A DNA stretch of 54,018 bases from Acidobacteriota bacterium. GTDB taxonomy: Bacteria; Acidobacteriota; Vicinamibacteria; Vicinamibacterales; UBA8438. Shown here piece after piece: positions 8,113 to 16,255 of the stretch. The stretch spans positions 1-54,018 of the forward strand of contig VXME01000125.1 in assembly GCA_009861545.1 (NCBI GenBank). The letters run 5' to 3'. The notes below the pieces were generated by a model that worked only from the letters and a program-made list of their open reading frames with translations, had not been told where the DNA came from and made no database searches. The translations under genes and the position numbers were made by a program. The first letter of the stretch is position 1. Each line of letters starts with the position of its first letter.

Positions 8113-10028
8113 GAACGCGGCTCCCCGGCGACCGCCGCCTCGACGGCCGTCCAGACGGCGAGCAGATCGTCCGGCACGATGCGCCGCCCTTCCTCCGTCT
8201 TCCGCAGGTCGTCGATCAGCCGGCGGACCGGCTTCAGGCGATCAGGGTCTCGGGACGCGGTGCGGACGAGGTCGTCGAGCAGCGTCTCGCCGCCGAGGCC
8301 GACTCCCCAGGACGCGGCGCCGTCTCCTTGCCCTTCGTCCGTCAGCGCCGCGGGCAACTGCTCGATCCCGCCCAGCAGCGCCCGCAGGAAGCGGAGGAAC
8401 TTCTCCGGGCTGTCCAGCAGGCCCCGGAGCACGTGGCGCATCCGGTCGGCGGGCATTCCCTCGGCGGGAAGCCGCAGGGTCATGCGAATGTCGTCCACGC
8501 CCGGCATCGAGACGCGCAATCGAAAGGCGATGAACGCCGTCAGGCGTGCGACCGGCAGCCTCCAGCGCAACGGCTCGTCCAGCCGCAGGGCCTGATCCTC
8601 GGCAACGGAGACAGGCCAGGCCGCGACCTCGACATCGTCGGCGGGCGGAGCGACGCCACCGTCGATCGTCAACGTCCAGAGATCGTCCCCGGGCACGCAG
8701 ACAACGCGAAGATCGGCGTCCACGAGGGCGTCCCGGGCCGCTTCGAGGCGTTCCCGCGCAGTGGTCACGCGCTGGTCCTCCGGCTCCGGCTCCACCCTCT
8801 GATACGGCACGCACAACTTCAGGAACCCGCCGTGGAGGAAGCGATCGATGCCGCAACCGCTGGCGCCCTCCTCGCGTCCCTTCTTGCCCGTGACCGACGC
8901 CATCACCTCGACGTTGCCGCCGCCGAACGCGGCCGAGGTCAGGTTCGCGGAGCCCACGTACCAGGTCGCGTCCCAGCCGTGCTCCACCGCGATCATCTTG
9001 GCGTGCAGCCCCGAGGGGCGAGCATCCGTGCCGGCCGCTGACGTGTCGCCGTCCTGGCGAGCATCTACGCCGGTCCCCGGGTCGCCCCCGTTCGCGCCAG
9101 CCTGGTCGGCCTCACCATCCTCGTCCGCGTCGGCCGGAACATCCTCGGCTTCTCCCTGGGCGGTATCCGAGAGGACGAATATCTCCTTCCAGGCGGCGAG
9201 CGCGTGCTCGGACAGCTTGTCGAGCTCCTCTTGCCGGCTCACCAGTATCCGGTCGTTTCCGCTCAGTCCGTCGACCGCGGCGAGCCCCGTCTGGTTGACG
9301 AACGGCGCCAGGGCGAGCGTGCGATAGCCGCTCGACGGCGGGCTCCACGATCGACGGCGCCTCGACAGGCCGAGCGCATGGAACTCGATCGGCGAGTCGA
9401 AGCCTTCAGGGGCCGGGAACGCGGTGCGCGCAACCTGATCGGCAAGCTCCTCGACGCGGTCCGCGACGTCTTGTGGAACGCGGTTCGCGCTCGTGGCCAG
9501 TTGCGGCAGCTCCCGGAGGAAGTCACCCAGCGGACGGCTCGCGGACACGCGGCGCCCGCTCCCCGGCGGGGCCGCGCTCGCCAGGGCGACGTCCCAGGAG
9601 CGGTCGAAGGTCAGGTTCCGCGACAGGATCGCCACCCGCAGCACGTCCTCCGCCGTCTCGTCCTTCGCCGTGAACCGCGCCACCCACACCTTGGGATGGA
9701 AGGCGCCGCGGCCCGGTGCGCGCACGGGATGCACGCTCGACTCGAGCATGGAGTAGAGCGGTCGCGCGCTGCGCGGAATCCCGATGCCCGTTTCGTCGAC
9801 GAAGGCATGCACGCGGTCGCCGGCGTCCCGGATCGCCTGGTGCAGCCGCAGCGGATCGGCCAGCAGCTCGTCCAGGCCGCCGTCGGGATGCGCCAGCACC
9901 GACAGCGGCAGCACGAGCAGCGCTTCCAGATCGAGGGTGTAGGTGGTCAGCACGGCGAAGTCGAGCCGGTACCTGCTGGGCGGCCGGATCAACTCGAAGG
10001 CGGTGGTGCGCGAGTCCGGCAGGAGCAT
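8109..10028 (-). CDS. phospholipase-D-fold protein with two HKD-like motifs (639 aa), second gene of the operon
   Basis: The ATG at 10028 overlaps the DUF6361 stop (ATGA) and is preferred over an ATG 96 bases upstream. The first HKD half is HPKVW near residue 111, followed by SRNLTFDRSWD. The second is HAKM near 342, followed by GSANLTSAAFGGGNVE. An acidic low-complexity insert (about 295-335) separates them, and a 250-residue C-terminal part has no motif I know. PLD-fold proteins of this layout are usually nucleases in defence loci; DrmC of DISARM and the PLD part of Mokosh are examples. Substrate and activity here are inferred. The protein lacks a signal peptide and should act in the cytoplasm with the helicase. 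Confidence 0.82.
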   Translation of the reverse strand: MLLPDSRTTAFELIRPPSRYRLDFAVLTTYTLDLEALLVLPLSVLAHPDGGLDELLADPLRLHQAIRDAGDRVHAFVDETGIGIPRSARPLYSMLESSVHPVRAPGRGAFHPKVWVARFTAKDETAEDVLRVAILSRNLTFDRSWDVALASAAPPGSGRRVSASRPLGDFLRELPQLATSANRVPQDVADRVEELADQVARTAFPAPEGFDSPIEFHALGLSRRRRSWSPPSSGYRTLALAPFVNQTGLAAVDGLSGNDRILVSRQEELDKLSEHALAAWKEIFVLSDTAQGEAEDVPADADEDGEADQAGANGGDPGTGVDARQDGDTSAAGTDARPSGLHAKMIAVEHGWDATWYVGSANLTSAAFGGGNVEVMASVTGKKGREEGASGCGIDRFLHGGFLKLCVPYQRVEPEPEDQRVTTARERLEAARDALVDADLRVVCVPGDDLWTLTIDGGVAPPADDVEVAAWPVSVAEDQALRLDEPLRWRLPVARLTAFIAFRLRVSMPGVDDIRMTLRLPAEGMPADRMRHVLRGLLDSPEKFLRFLRALLGGIEQLPAALTDEGQGDGAASWGVGLGGETLLDDLVRTASRDPDRLKPVRRLIDDLRKTEEGRRIVPDDLLAVWTAVEAAVAGEPRS

Positions 10029-11245
10029 CAGGCGGCAAAACCTCCATGCAGGTCGATCAGGAATTGCCGGACCCGAACCCAGCGGAAGTCCATGCGGAAG
10101 TCCATCGGACGGATGTTGCTCCACGGACTCCAGTCGACCAGGCGATTCCGGTTGGCCAATCGCGCCCGGCCGCCCTTCAGGCGCAGCTCGCGTTCGGCAA
10201 CCAGCGCCCGCAACCGAGGGTCGTCGGCCATGCTGTCGGGATCCAGCTCGGCAATCCGCCGCGACCAGCTCTCGATGAAGACGCGCTGGTGGTGCGGCAG
10301 GCGCCCGCCGCGGCGCACGACCAGGTCCCAGAGCACGTCAGGCTCGTACGGGCTGTCGTCGGCCTCCGCCTTCGCCCAGTCGGCGAGAGCCCGGCGGAGT
10401 GCCTCGATCGCCTGGCCGTCGTCCTGGTCCAGGACCTCGCGCCGCCGTTCCGCCACGAGCAGGTTGTAGAGCAGCGGAATGCCCGCGACATGGAGCGAGA
10501 ACCGCCGCGCCAGCTCCAGCGTGTCGCCAATGCTGCCCGGCGCGCGCAGGGCGTCCGGATCGTCCCAGACGTTCTCGGCCGGCGAATCGGAGCCGTTGCG
10601 GACCAGCCACGCCAGCAACGTGCCGGCGCAGCTCTCCTCGATGCGGCCGCGCAGGAAGTCGGCCTCGTCATGGGTGAACGCGAACGACGCCTCCCCGGGA
10701 AATCCCTTCGGCGCCTCCGGCATCCGGGGGTGCCAGTGCGCGTCCCGGCTCCAGATCACGCCCGGATCGTCCGCCCGACCCACGACGCCGCGGCCATCGA
10801 CGAGCGCGTCGAAGTGCGAGTGGTACCACCCCTGACTCTGCTGGGGCCGGAAAATGCCCCACCGCGTGAGCGGGCCCCAGTAGAGGGAGCTCGGCAGCCG
10901 AACGAGCGCCGCGCGAGCGACCACGCCGATGATGCCCCTGGCGTCCTCGTTCTGCTCGAGTCGCCCGATCAGGTCCACTTCCACGGCGCGTGCGGCTCGC
11001 TCCACGTCGCCGCTCCGGACCCGCCGAGCCTCCAGCCGCTGGTAGATCCAGGGCACGAAGAGGACGTACCGCAGCCGGGTCTGGATGTAGGAGGTGCCGG
11101 GGAACAACGCGTCCGACAGCACGTCCCGCAGGCTCCCCAGCCCCATCTCGTCGAGCGTGCCCTGCTCCTTGAACAGATCCAGGACGCGCCGCATCTTGTC
11201 GCGGTCGCTCGCCGTCAGGTCGAGCCAGGTCAACGTCGCCTGCAT
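10028..11245 (-). CDS. DUF6361-like protein (405 aa), first gene of the operon
   Basis: The start at 11245 gives an N-terminus (MQATLTWLDLTASDRDKMRR) like the DUF6361 family as I remember it. Further family-like stretches are LGSLRDVLSDALFPGTSYIQ, RYVLFVPWIYQRLE and SSLYWGPLTRWGIF. An ATG further upstream would add an unlikely Arg-rich leader. No catalytic motif or membrane segment is visible, and no function is established to my knowledge. It overlaps the PLD gene by the ATGA at 10025-10028, so the three products are probably made in fixed ratio. The assignment rests on memory of the family, not on a search. Confidence 0.75.
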   Translation of the reverse strand: MQATLTWLDLTASDRDKMRRVLDLFKEQGTLDEMGLGSLRDVLSDALFPGTSYIQTRLRYVLFVPWIYQRLEARRVRSGDVERAARAVEVDLIGRLEQNEDARGIIGVVARAALVRLPSSLYWGPLTRWGIFRPQQSQGWYHSHFDALVDGRGVVGRADDPGVIWSRDAHWHPRMPEAPKGFPGEASFAFTHDEADFLRGRIEESCAGTLLAWLVRNGSDSPAENVWDDPDALRAPGSIGDTLELARRFSLHVAGIPLLYNLLVAERRREVLDQDDGQAIEALRRALADWAKAEADDSPYEPDVLWDLVVRRGGRLPHHQRVFIESWSRRIAELDPDSMADDPRLRALVAERELRLKGGRARLANRNRLVDWSPWSNIRPMDFRMDFRWVRVRQFLIDLHGGFAA

Positions 11246-11690
11246 GCCTCTTCGCAGCCCTCGGCGGCACGCTCGTAACGCAGCCGCACTTCGCCTCGGT
11301 TCTGTAACGTCCGGAAGAGGCCAGCCGTACACGCGAATCGCAAGAAGATTGCGGCGGGGAACTCATCGCCGAACCGGAATCGAGGGGCGACACGGAAGCC
11401 ACGGTCACCGTGTGCGGGAGCGGAATCAGAGACGAACCAACCACATGGTCTTGGTGGCAGAGCCACCTCGTCGATCGGAGAAAGCGTCCGCGAGCGCGGT
11501 CCTGCCCTCGAGAACATCCGGCTGTCGCCTCTCCATGGGCTTGCACACAACCAGGCGCGCGACCGGTGCGCCCCGGCGCCGTCGTTCCCTCCGTGCTCTC
11601 GTACCCTAGAATGCAGAGAAGCCAAGGCCGTCGACGCCTGACGTGCAACGTGTCGCAGGAAGCAGGCATCACGGCCCCAGGGGAGCTGAG
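11246..11690. other. 445-base gap between divergent operons, holding a phd fragment
   Basis: The gap separates the start of the helicase operon (minus) from the zeta-like toxin operon (plus). Apart from the phd-gene fragment listed separately it shows no gene. TAGAAT at 11607-11612 could be a -10 box for the plus-strand operon, but no good -35 partner was found. Confidence 0.45.
11473..11575 (-). pseudogene. fragment of a Phd/YefM antitoxin gene, near-copy of 16642-16743
   Basis: About 100 bases match the 3' part of the phd gene at 16600-16833 with only a handful of differences, including shared ACATCCGGCTGTCGCCT and GACCGGTGCGCCCC. In the phd frame it reads APVARLVVCKPMERRQPDVL, close to the intact protein, but there is no start, N-terminus or partner toxin. 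It is therefore a remnant of a former phd-vapC module, or the debris of recombination between copies. Confidence 0.75.
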
Positions 11691-12005
11691 ATGAAGACGG
11701 ATACAGGCGAAGCCGATGGGACGATGACCATGCTGGCCACCGAGGACGCACGGGAAATGTGCTTCGCCCAGGGAAAGTCGTGCGTGTACGCCAGCGACGA
11801 CGACAGGTTCATCATCTCGGAGACGCCGGCCGGCGTGATCGACCGCCACGAGCTCGCGACCGGACAGGTCACCCGCATCTGGCCGGACGGCGCCGAGGAG
11901 GTGTTCCCCGCCGACAGTCCGAAATACCGCGAGTACCCAGCATGGCCGAGACCGACAGCCGCACGAAGGGCCAAGGACCTCGACGTATCCACCGCCCGCG
12001 ACTGA
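11691..12005 (+). CDS. putative antitoxin partner of the zeta-like toxin (104 aa)
   Basis: The ATG at 11691 has GGGGAGCTG upstream; a second ATG lies at 11724. The protein is small and acidic through most of its length, with a beta-rich stretch (DRFIISETPAGVIDRHEL). Its last 21 codons overlap the start of the zeta-like kinase in another frame. This order (small acidic gene, then overlapping kinase) is typical of TA operons and is the main support. I do not recognise the family and it is not a classical epsilon antitoxin. Confidence 0.6.
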   Translation: MKTDTGEADGTMTMLATEDAREMCFAQGKSCVYASDDDRFIISETPAGVIDRHELATGQVTRIWPDGAEEVFPADSPKYREYPAWPRPTAARRAKDLDVSTARD

Positions 12006-12628
12006 CGATTGTCATCGGGACGAACGGAGCCGGAAAGTCGACTTGGTGCAGCAAGCACGAAAACGAACTCCCGACAGCCTTCTATGACGCCGACTCGATC
12101 GCCAACAGCCTGGGCGACTGGAACGATCGCCACAACCAGATCCAGGCGGCACGGCGCGTCAACCGGGCTCTCCGTGGTCACCTCGCCACGAGGGAGAGCT
12201 TTGGATTCGAAAGCACCTACTCGGGACGTTCACGACCAAGAATGGTCGAAAGCGCCGCACGGGCGGGATACGACGTGCACGCCGTGTTCATCGGAACGAG
12301 AGATGCCGAGATCAACGTCATCCGGGTACAGAAGCGGGTAGCGGAGAACACCGGCCATGCCGTCGACGGGGACGATATCCGACGACGGTGGCACAACGCC
12401 CAGGACAATCTGGCGCGAACAGCTCACGCCTTTACGCGAATCGACCTGTACGACAACAGCGGAACGACATACCGGCAGATCGCCGTCCTGAGACGGCACG
12501 GAATCGAACACGTGAGCCCGGAACCGCCCGAGTGGGCCCACTCGCTGCTCGAGCGAATCGGCAGCATGCCCCGGGCGGCCACCAGGCGTGCACGAGATGA
12601 CCACGAACAAGGCGTCGTCGAACCCTGA
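11942..12628 (+). CDS. zeta-toxin-like P-loop kinase (228 aa)
   Basis: The ATG at 11942 lies inside the upstream gene, 64 bases before its end. Walker A is GTNGAGKST at 26-34, preceded by a hydrophobic strand (LTIVI). FESTYSG and the RVAENTGHAVDGDDIRRRW segment resemble the zeta/PezT-like and related AAA_33 kinases. Zeta toxins phosphorylate UDP-N-acetylglucosamine and block wall synthesis; whether this relative does so is unknown. Length is close to that of small zeta proteins, and the partner upstream supports a TA module. Confidence 0.75.
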   Translation: MAETDSRTKGQGPRRIHRPRLTIVIGTNGAGKSTWCSKHENELPTAFYDADSIANSLGDWNDRHNQIQAARRVNRALRGHLATRESFGFESTYSGRSRPRMVESAARAGYDVHAVFIGTRDAEINVIRVQKRVAENTGHAVDGDDIRRRWHNAQDNLARTAHAFTRIDLYDNSGTTYRQIAVLRRHGIEHVSPEPPEWAHSLLERIGSMPRAATRRARDDHEQGVVEP

Positions 12629-13241
12629 CGCATCGGACGACCTTCGGGACCGGTACGGTCCGGACCATGCGCAGAGCCGGCCGAACCGTTTCGCACCCCG
12701 CACGACCGGCTCCGAGCCGGGAGCGACCGTGGCAACCGACACCGGCGAGCGGGTCCATATAGAGAGAACGGGCGTGGTAGCGATGGACCTGCCGGCCGCG
12801 GAAGCGTTCCCGCTGTTCAGTGCAGAGGGTGAACGGCGCTGGGTGGCAGGTTGGGACCCGTGCTACGTGCATCCAAACAACCCGGGCGCCGGAGAAGGCG
12901 TCATCTTCCGGACCACCAACAAGGGCGTGGGAACCGCGACGTGGATCCAGACGCGGCATGATCCCGCCGCAGGCGTCGCGTCGTTCGTATACATGGTTCC
13001 GGATCACCACGCAGCCATGGTGGAGGTACAAGTGATTCCCGAGGGCGAGGCCCGCAGCCGAGCGACCGTGAAGTACCGCATGACAGCACTGTCGTCGGCC
13101 GCGGACGACTTCGTTCGCGCGTTCGGCGAGGCCTTCGACGACTACCTGGGTGACTGGGCCGAGGCGATTCGGCGACACATCGTGGAGGGTGTCTCACTGA
13201 CTGCGACAACCCCGACCACGGCAGATGACGTGATGCCATGA
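12588..13241 (+). CDS. SRPBCC/START-fold protein (217 aa)
   Basis: The open frame begins with GTG at 12588 and an ATG at 12597, both inside the kinase gene. Similarity to SRPBCC proteins begins near residue 57, with AAEAFPLFSAEGERRWVAGW followed by DPCYVHP and VIFRTTNKGVGTATW, the usual ligand-pocket strands. The first 50 residues are polar and of uncertain reality. SRPBCC proteins bind hydrophobic ligands or act as cyclases; the ligand here cannot be predicted. The 41-base overlap places it in the same transcript as the toxin, though a functional link is not clear. Confidence 0.7.
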   Translation: MHEMTTNKASSNPDASDDLRDRYGPDHAQSRPNRFAPRTTGSEPGATVATDTGERVHIERTGVVAMDLPAAEAFPLFSAEGERRWVAGWDPCYVHPNNPGAGEGVIFRTTNKGVGTATWIQTRHDPAAGVASFVYMVPDHHAAMVEVQVIPEGEARSRATVKYRMTALSSAADDFVRAFGEAFDDYLGDWAEAIRRHIVEGVSLTATTPTTADDVMP

Positions 13242-13248
13242 TGCGGCC

Positions 13249-13518
13249 ATGCGGACCACCCTGACGATTGACGACGACCTGCTGGCCGTCGCGCGAGCGC
13301 TGGCTGGCCGGCGCGGCGTCAGCCTCGGGACCGCGGTGTCGGAGTTGGTGCGGGGTCGATTCGGCGGACTTACCGCTGATTCCACGTTAAAATCAGCGGC
13401 AGGTCCGGTGAAACGGCCGCGATGCCGACAATCCCTCGAATCCTCGACGTGCGGGCCCTGGTGGAACGGAAGTCCTGCTTCCTGTTCGGGCCTCGACAGA
13501 CCGGCAAGTCCACGCTGA
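13249..13518 (+). pseudogene. orphan VapB-like antitoxin start, C-terminus lost
   Basis: The first 40 residues (MRTTLTIDDDLLAVARALAG and onward to SELVRGRF) form a ribbon-helix-helix DNA-binding domain of the VapB type. After that the sequence turns into compositionally odd residues that overlap the regulatory repeat and start of the next gene in another frame. The toxin-binding tail and any VapC partner are missing. It may still bind DNA if expressed, but it reads like a remnant interrupted by insertion of the DUF4143 ATPase gene. Confidence 0.6.
13373..13399. promoter_or_regulatory. 9-bp inverted repeat over a candidate -10 box, before the DUF4143 ATPase
   Basis: The arms CCGCTGATT (13373-13381) and AATCAGCGG (13391-13399) are perfectly complementary around a 9-base spacer. 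TAAAAT at 13388-13393 is a plausible -10 box, and the gene starts 23 bases after the repeat. The site is AT-rich for this window. It could be an operator or a transcript hairpin. Confidence 0.5.
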
Positions 13519-14603
13519 TCGGACAGCAGTTCGCCGACTGCCGGACGTGGAACCTGCTCGATCAGGAGTTGTTCCGGCGTCTGGCGCGCAATCCCGGGCT
13601 GATCCGGGAATCGCTGGCGGAAGGGAGCGGTTCGGACATCGTCGTGATCGACGAGATTCAGCGGATGCCGGAGCTGCTGAACGAAGTGCATCTGATGATC
13701 GAGGAGCACGGCGCCCGCTTCCTGCTGACCGGATCGAGCGCCCGCGCGCTGCGGCGCAAGGGGGTCAACCTGCTGGGCGGCCGGGCCGGACGGCGGTCGC
13801 TGCACCCGCTGGTGCGGGCGGAACTGGGGAAGCGTTTCAGCCTGGACCGGGCGCTGGAGTTCGGGCTGCTGCCGTCGGTCTGGTTCTCGGACGAGCCCGG
13901 CGAGGGACTGCGCGACTACACCGGCGACTATCTGCGCGAAGAGATATCGAACGAGGCCATCGTGCGCAACCTGCCGGCGTTCAGCCGCTTTCTGGACGTG
14001 GCGGCGCTGGCCCACGGGACACAGATCAACTTCGCCAGCCTGGGGAACGACGCCCAGGTAGCGCCGTCGACCGCGCGCGACTACTACCGGATTCTGCAGG
14101 ACACGCTGTTGGCGCACGAGGTCCCCGCGTTCACCGACACGCGGCGGCGCAAGGCGGTCTCGACGTCGAAGTTCTACCTGTTCGACACCGGCGTGGCCCG
14201 CCATCTGCAGGGCCGGCGCGGGTTGGCGCCGGGGACGCCGGAATACGGCGACGCGTTCGAGAGCTACCTGTTCCAGGAGATCCGGGCGTTCTGCGACTAT
14301 CACCGATTGGAGGCGCCACGGTACTGGCGGTCGCGCTCGAAGCTGGAGGTGGACTTCGTCTTCGCGGACGTCGCCGTGGAGGTGAAGGCGGCGCGGGCCG
14401 TCGGCGGCCGCCACCTGAAAGGCCTGCGCGCCCTGGCGGAAGAGAAGCTGTTGGCGAGGCACATCCTGGTGTCGATGGATCCGTATCCGCGCGTGGTGGA
14501 CGGCATCCTGCTGCTGCCGTGGGAGCAGTTCCTGGATCGGCTGTGGGACGGGAAGCTGGCCGGCGCCGCGTCCGTGGAAGGTGTCCCACGGGCTGGGGCT
14601 TGA
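13422..14603 (+). CDS. DUF4143-type ATP-binding protein, AAA_14 plus nuclease-like domain (393 aa)
   Basis: Walker A is GPRQTGKST at 23-31, Walker B is VVIDEIQR near 75-81 and a sensor-like LLTGSSAR follows, as in AAA_14. The C-terminal DUF4143 part ends in a PD-(D/E)xK-like core: D311 in LEVDF and E320/K322 in VEVKA. Length matches the family. These proteins are common, horizontally mobile and of unknown cellular role; a nuclease or defence function is often proposed. It overlaps the VapB remnant and seems to be expressed from its own palindromic promoter region. A 46-base piece of a second copy lies at 16918-16963. Confidence 0.9.
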   Translation: MPTIPRILDVRALVERKSCFLFGPRQTGKSTLIGQQFADCRTWNLLDQELFRRLARNPGLIRESLAEGSGSDIVVIDEIQRMPELLNEVHLMIEEHGARFLLTGSSARALRRKGVNLLGGRAGRRSLHPLVRAELGKRFSLDRALEFGLLPSVWFSDEPGEGLRDYTGDYLREEISNEAIVRNLPAFSRFLDVAALAHGTQINFASLGNDAQVAPSTARDYYRILQDTLLAHEVPAFTDTRRRKAVSTSKFYLFDTGVARHLQGRRGLAPGTPEYGDAFESYLFQEIRAFCDYHRLEAPRYWRSRSKLEVDFVFADVAVEVKAARAVGGRHLKGLRALAEEKLLARHILVSMDPYPRVVDGILLLPWEQFLDRLWDGKLAGAASVEGVPRAGA

Positions 14604-14622
14604 TTCACTGTACGGTCTGCGG

Positions 14623-15843
14623 TCAACCAGCAGCCGCCTTCTTCGTCCACAAGGTCAGCCGAAGCTCGTCACCGAACAGCGCGTACGCCGGCCGCCGTCC
14701 CGCGTGCGCCTCGCCGTCCTGGAGGATCTTCCGCACGCCTTCGCCTCGTGATTCCAGGAACACCTGCCCCGTGCGCCTGCTGCGGATTCGAGACAGGAAG
14801 CTCACCAGAAGCTGGTTGCGGGTGAACGTGCGGTAGGGCATGTCGTCGAGCGTGATGGTGTTCGGCAGCTTGCCGGGGCTGTAGAGCTCGAGTCTATCGG
14901 CGAACAGGAACAGTCGGATCTTCGAGCCGGAGATGGCGTAATCGCGGTGGGCGACGGCGTTGACGATCGCCTCGTCGACGACGTCGAGGTCGTAGGGAGC
15001 GACGTTGCTCGACGGTTTGTCGGCCGGCGCCTGCATGAATCGGGCGACGAAGGCGATGCCGGCGTCGATCTGGTCGGATACCGGACCGGCGAGACGCTCG
15101 GCGTGGACGAGGTCGTCGGAGGACAGGCGGGTGTCGCGGTAGCACGCCGCTTCGATGGATCCCGAGGCGAGGAGGTCGGTCGGTTCCCTGCCGAAGACCA
15201 GAAGCCCGGCCACGGTCGGCCGATCCACGCCGTGCTCGTCGGCAACCGTGACCCGCGTGTTGCGAAGCAGGTCGAGCCAGGGAATGGTCGGCGAGCGGCC
15301 GAAGAACGCTTCCAGCCGGTTGCGGTTGAGGTCGTCGACCGTCGCGGTGAGCACCGGCTGTTCGTCGAACACGTACTCGCGGCCCCGCTGCTGGAAGAGC
15401 CGGGCGAGCTCCGGCGGCGTGAGGTCGCGTTTCGTGGAGCCGACTCGCACGTGGTACCGCCCGCCGGTGGTTCGATGCACGTAGAGCCCGCGCGATACCT
15501 CCACCAGGAGCACGTGCCGGTCCGCGCCGGCGGCGTCCGGGAGCAGATCCTTGCGCAGAATCGGTCGGATCGGCGGGTCGCAGTTGTTCGTGGCGAGGTT
15601 TACGATCCAGTTCTCGACCGTATCCAGGCGCTCGACCGGAATCCCGTGCACGGCGCCGGCGTCGTCGACGCCAAGGAACACGACGCCGCCCTCCGCGTTG
15701 GCGAACGCCACCAGCTCGCTCGCGAGTTCCTCGGTATTCGGGGCGATCACGCCTCGCTTCCCGAGGCGCACGTCCTTGAACTCGGCGCGGCCGTCCTCGC
15801 CGGCGCGCAACTGATTCAGAATCTGGTCCCTGGTGTCGAACAT
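14623..15843 (-). CDS. Schlafen/AlbA_2-type ATP-binding transcription regulator-like protein (406 aa)
   Basis: The ATG at 15843 is chosen because the family begins with MFDTRDQILNQL and then EFKDV. The N-terminal AlbA_2 (Schlafen AlbA) domain spans about 10-130, with ASELVAFANAEGGVVFLGV and later RVGSTKRDLTPPEL. The middle and C-terminal parts resemble the HATPase_c_4 fold (VDEAIVNAVAHRDYA and LYSPGKLPN). Proteins of this kind are annotated as ATP-dependent helicase-like or divergent AAA-4 regulators; their role is poorly known. It converges with the DUF4143 gene, 19 bases apart. Confidence 0.85.
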   Translation of the reverse strand: MFDTRDQILNQLRAGEDGRAEFKDVRLGKRGVIAPNTEELASELVAFANAEGGVVFLGVDDAGAVHGIPVERLDTVENWIVNLATNNCDPPIRPILRKDLLPDAAGADRHVLLVEVSRGLYVHRTTGGRYHVRVGSTKRDLTPPELARLFQQRGREYVFDEQPVLTATVDDLNRNRLEAFFGRSPTIPWLDLLRNTRVTVADEHGVDRPTVAGLLVFGREPTDLLASGSIEAACYRDTRLSSDDLVHAERLAGPVSDQIDAGIAFVARFMQAPADKPSSNVAPYDLDVVDEAIVNAVAHRDYAISGSKIRLFLFADRLELYSPGKLPNTITLDDMPYRTFTRNQLLVSFLSRIRSRRTGQVFLESRGEGVRKILQDGEAHAGRRPAYALFGDELRLTLWTKKAAAG

Positions 15844-15985
15844 CGAGTGCTTCGCTTCGCGTTCAGGCTTGCCGCGGGAGGCGACGCGGTGTGAACGAAA
15901 CACCAATACTATCGCCGAGATGCCGAAAGCGAGGGCGGTACGGTCGCGCCGGCCGTGACCGACAGCGTCGCCAGGGAGACGAACT

Positions 15986-16087
15986 CTACCCGTCGCATCC
16001 GGTGGCGATCGCCAGGGCGCGGCACAACTGGCGCATCTTGCGCGGACCAAGGGCGCCGACGTAGCCCTTGAGTTGACTCCGGGGCAC
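15986..16087 (-). pseudogene. C-terminal tail of a MazF/PemK toxin
   Basis: The last 33 residues of the frame (starting VPRSQLKGYVGALGPRKM and ending ALAIATGC plus two residues) match the C-terminal helix of MazF/PemK proteins. The whole RNase barrel is missing. The tail follows directly after an RHH antitoxin fragment, the normal gene order of a mazEF module with the toxin body deleted. Confidence 0.7.
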
Positions 16088-16091
16088 CGAT

Positions 16092-16255
16092 TCACTCGGG
16101 CGGCCATTCCTGAGCGTCCAACAGGTCGCTGACTTCCTCCAGCAGCTCGTCGGCGTGTCCGCCGTAGGCGTTCCTGAGCTGCTCATCGATCTCCCGTCGC
16201 TGTCGGGCGCGCAGGTACATCTCGATCGCCGAGCGGATGAACGCCGACCTCCCGC
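16092..16255 (-). pseudogene. C-terminal part of an RHH (MazE-like) antitoxin
   Basis: In the frame ending at the TGA 16092-16094 the sequence reads GRSAFIRSAIEMYLRARQRR followed by a Glu-rich tail ending EWPPE. This is the second helix of a ribbon-helix-helix domain plus the toxin-binding tail. The first strand and helix are absent, because the sequence switches to the VapC gene near 16251. It is a remnant. Confidence 0.65.

Noticed and set aside
4888-11245. Calling the operon DISARM or Dpd
   Set aside because: The operon lacks DrmA/DrmB or DpdA and a methyltransferase. Only the helicase-PLD theme is shared, so a named system is not supported.
13249-13518. A complete 89-residue VapB antitoxin
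   Set aside because: Residues after about 42 do not resemble a toxin-binding tail and overlap the next gene's regulatory palindrome and coding start.
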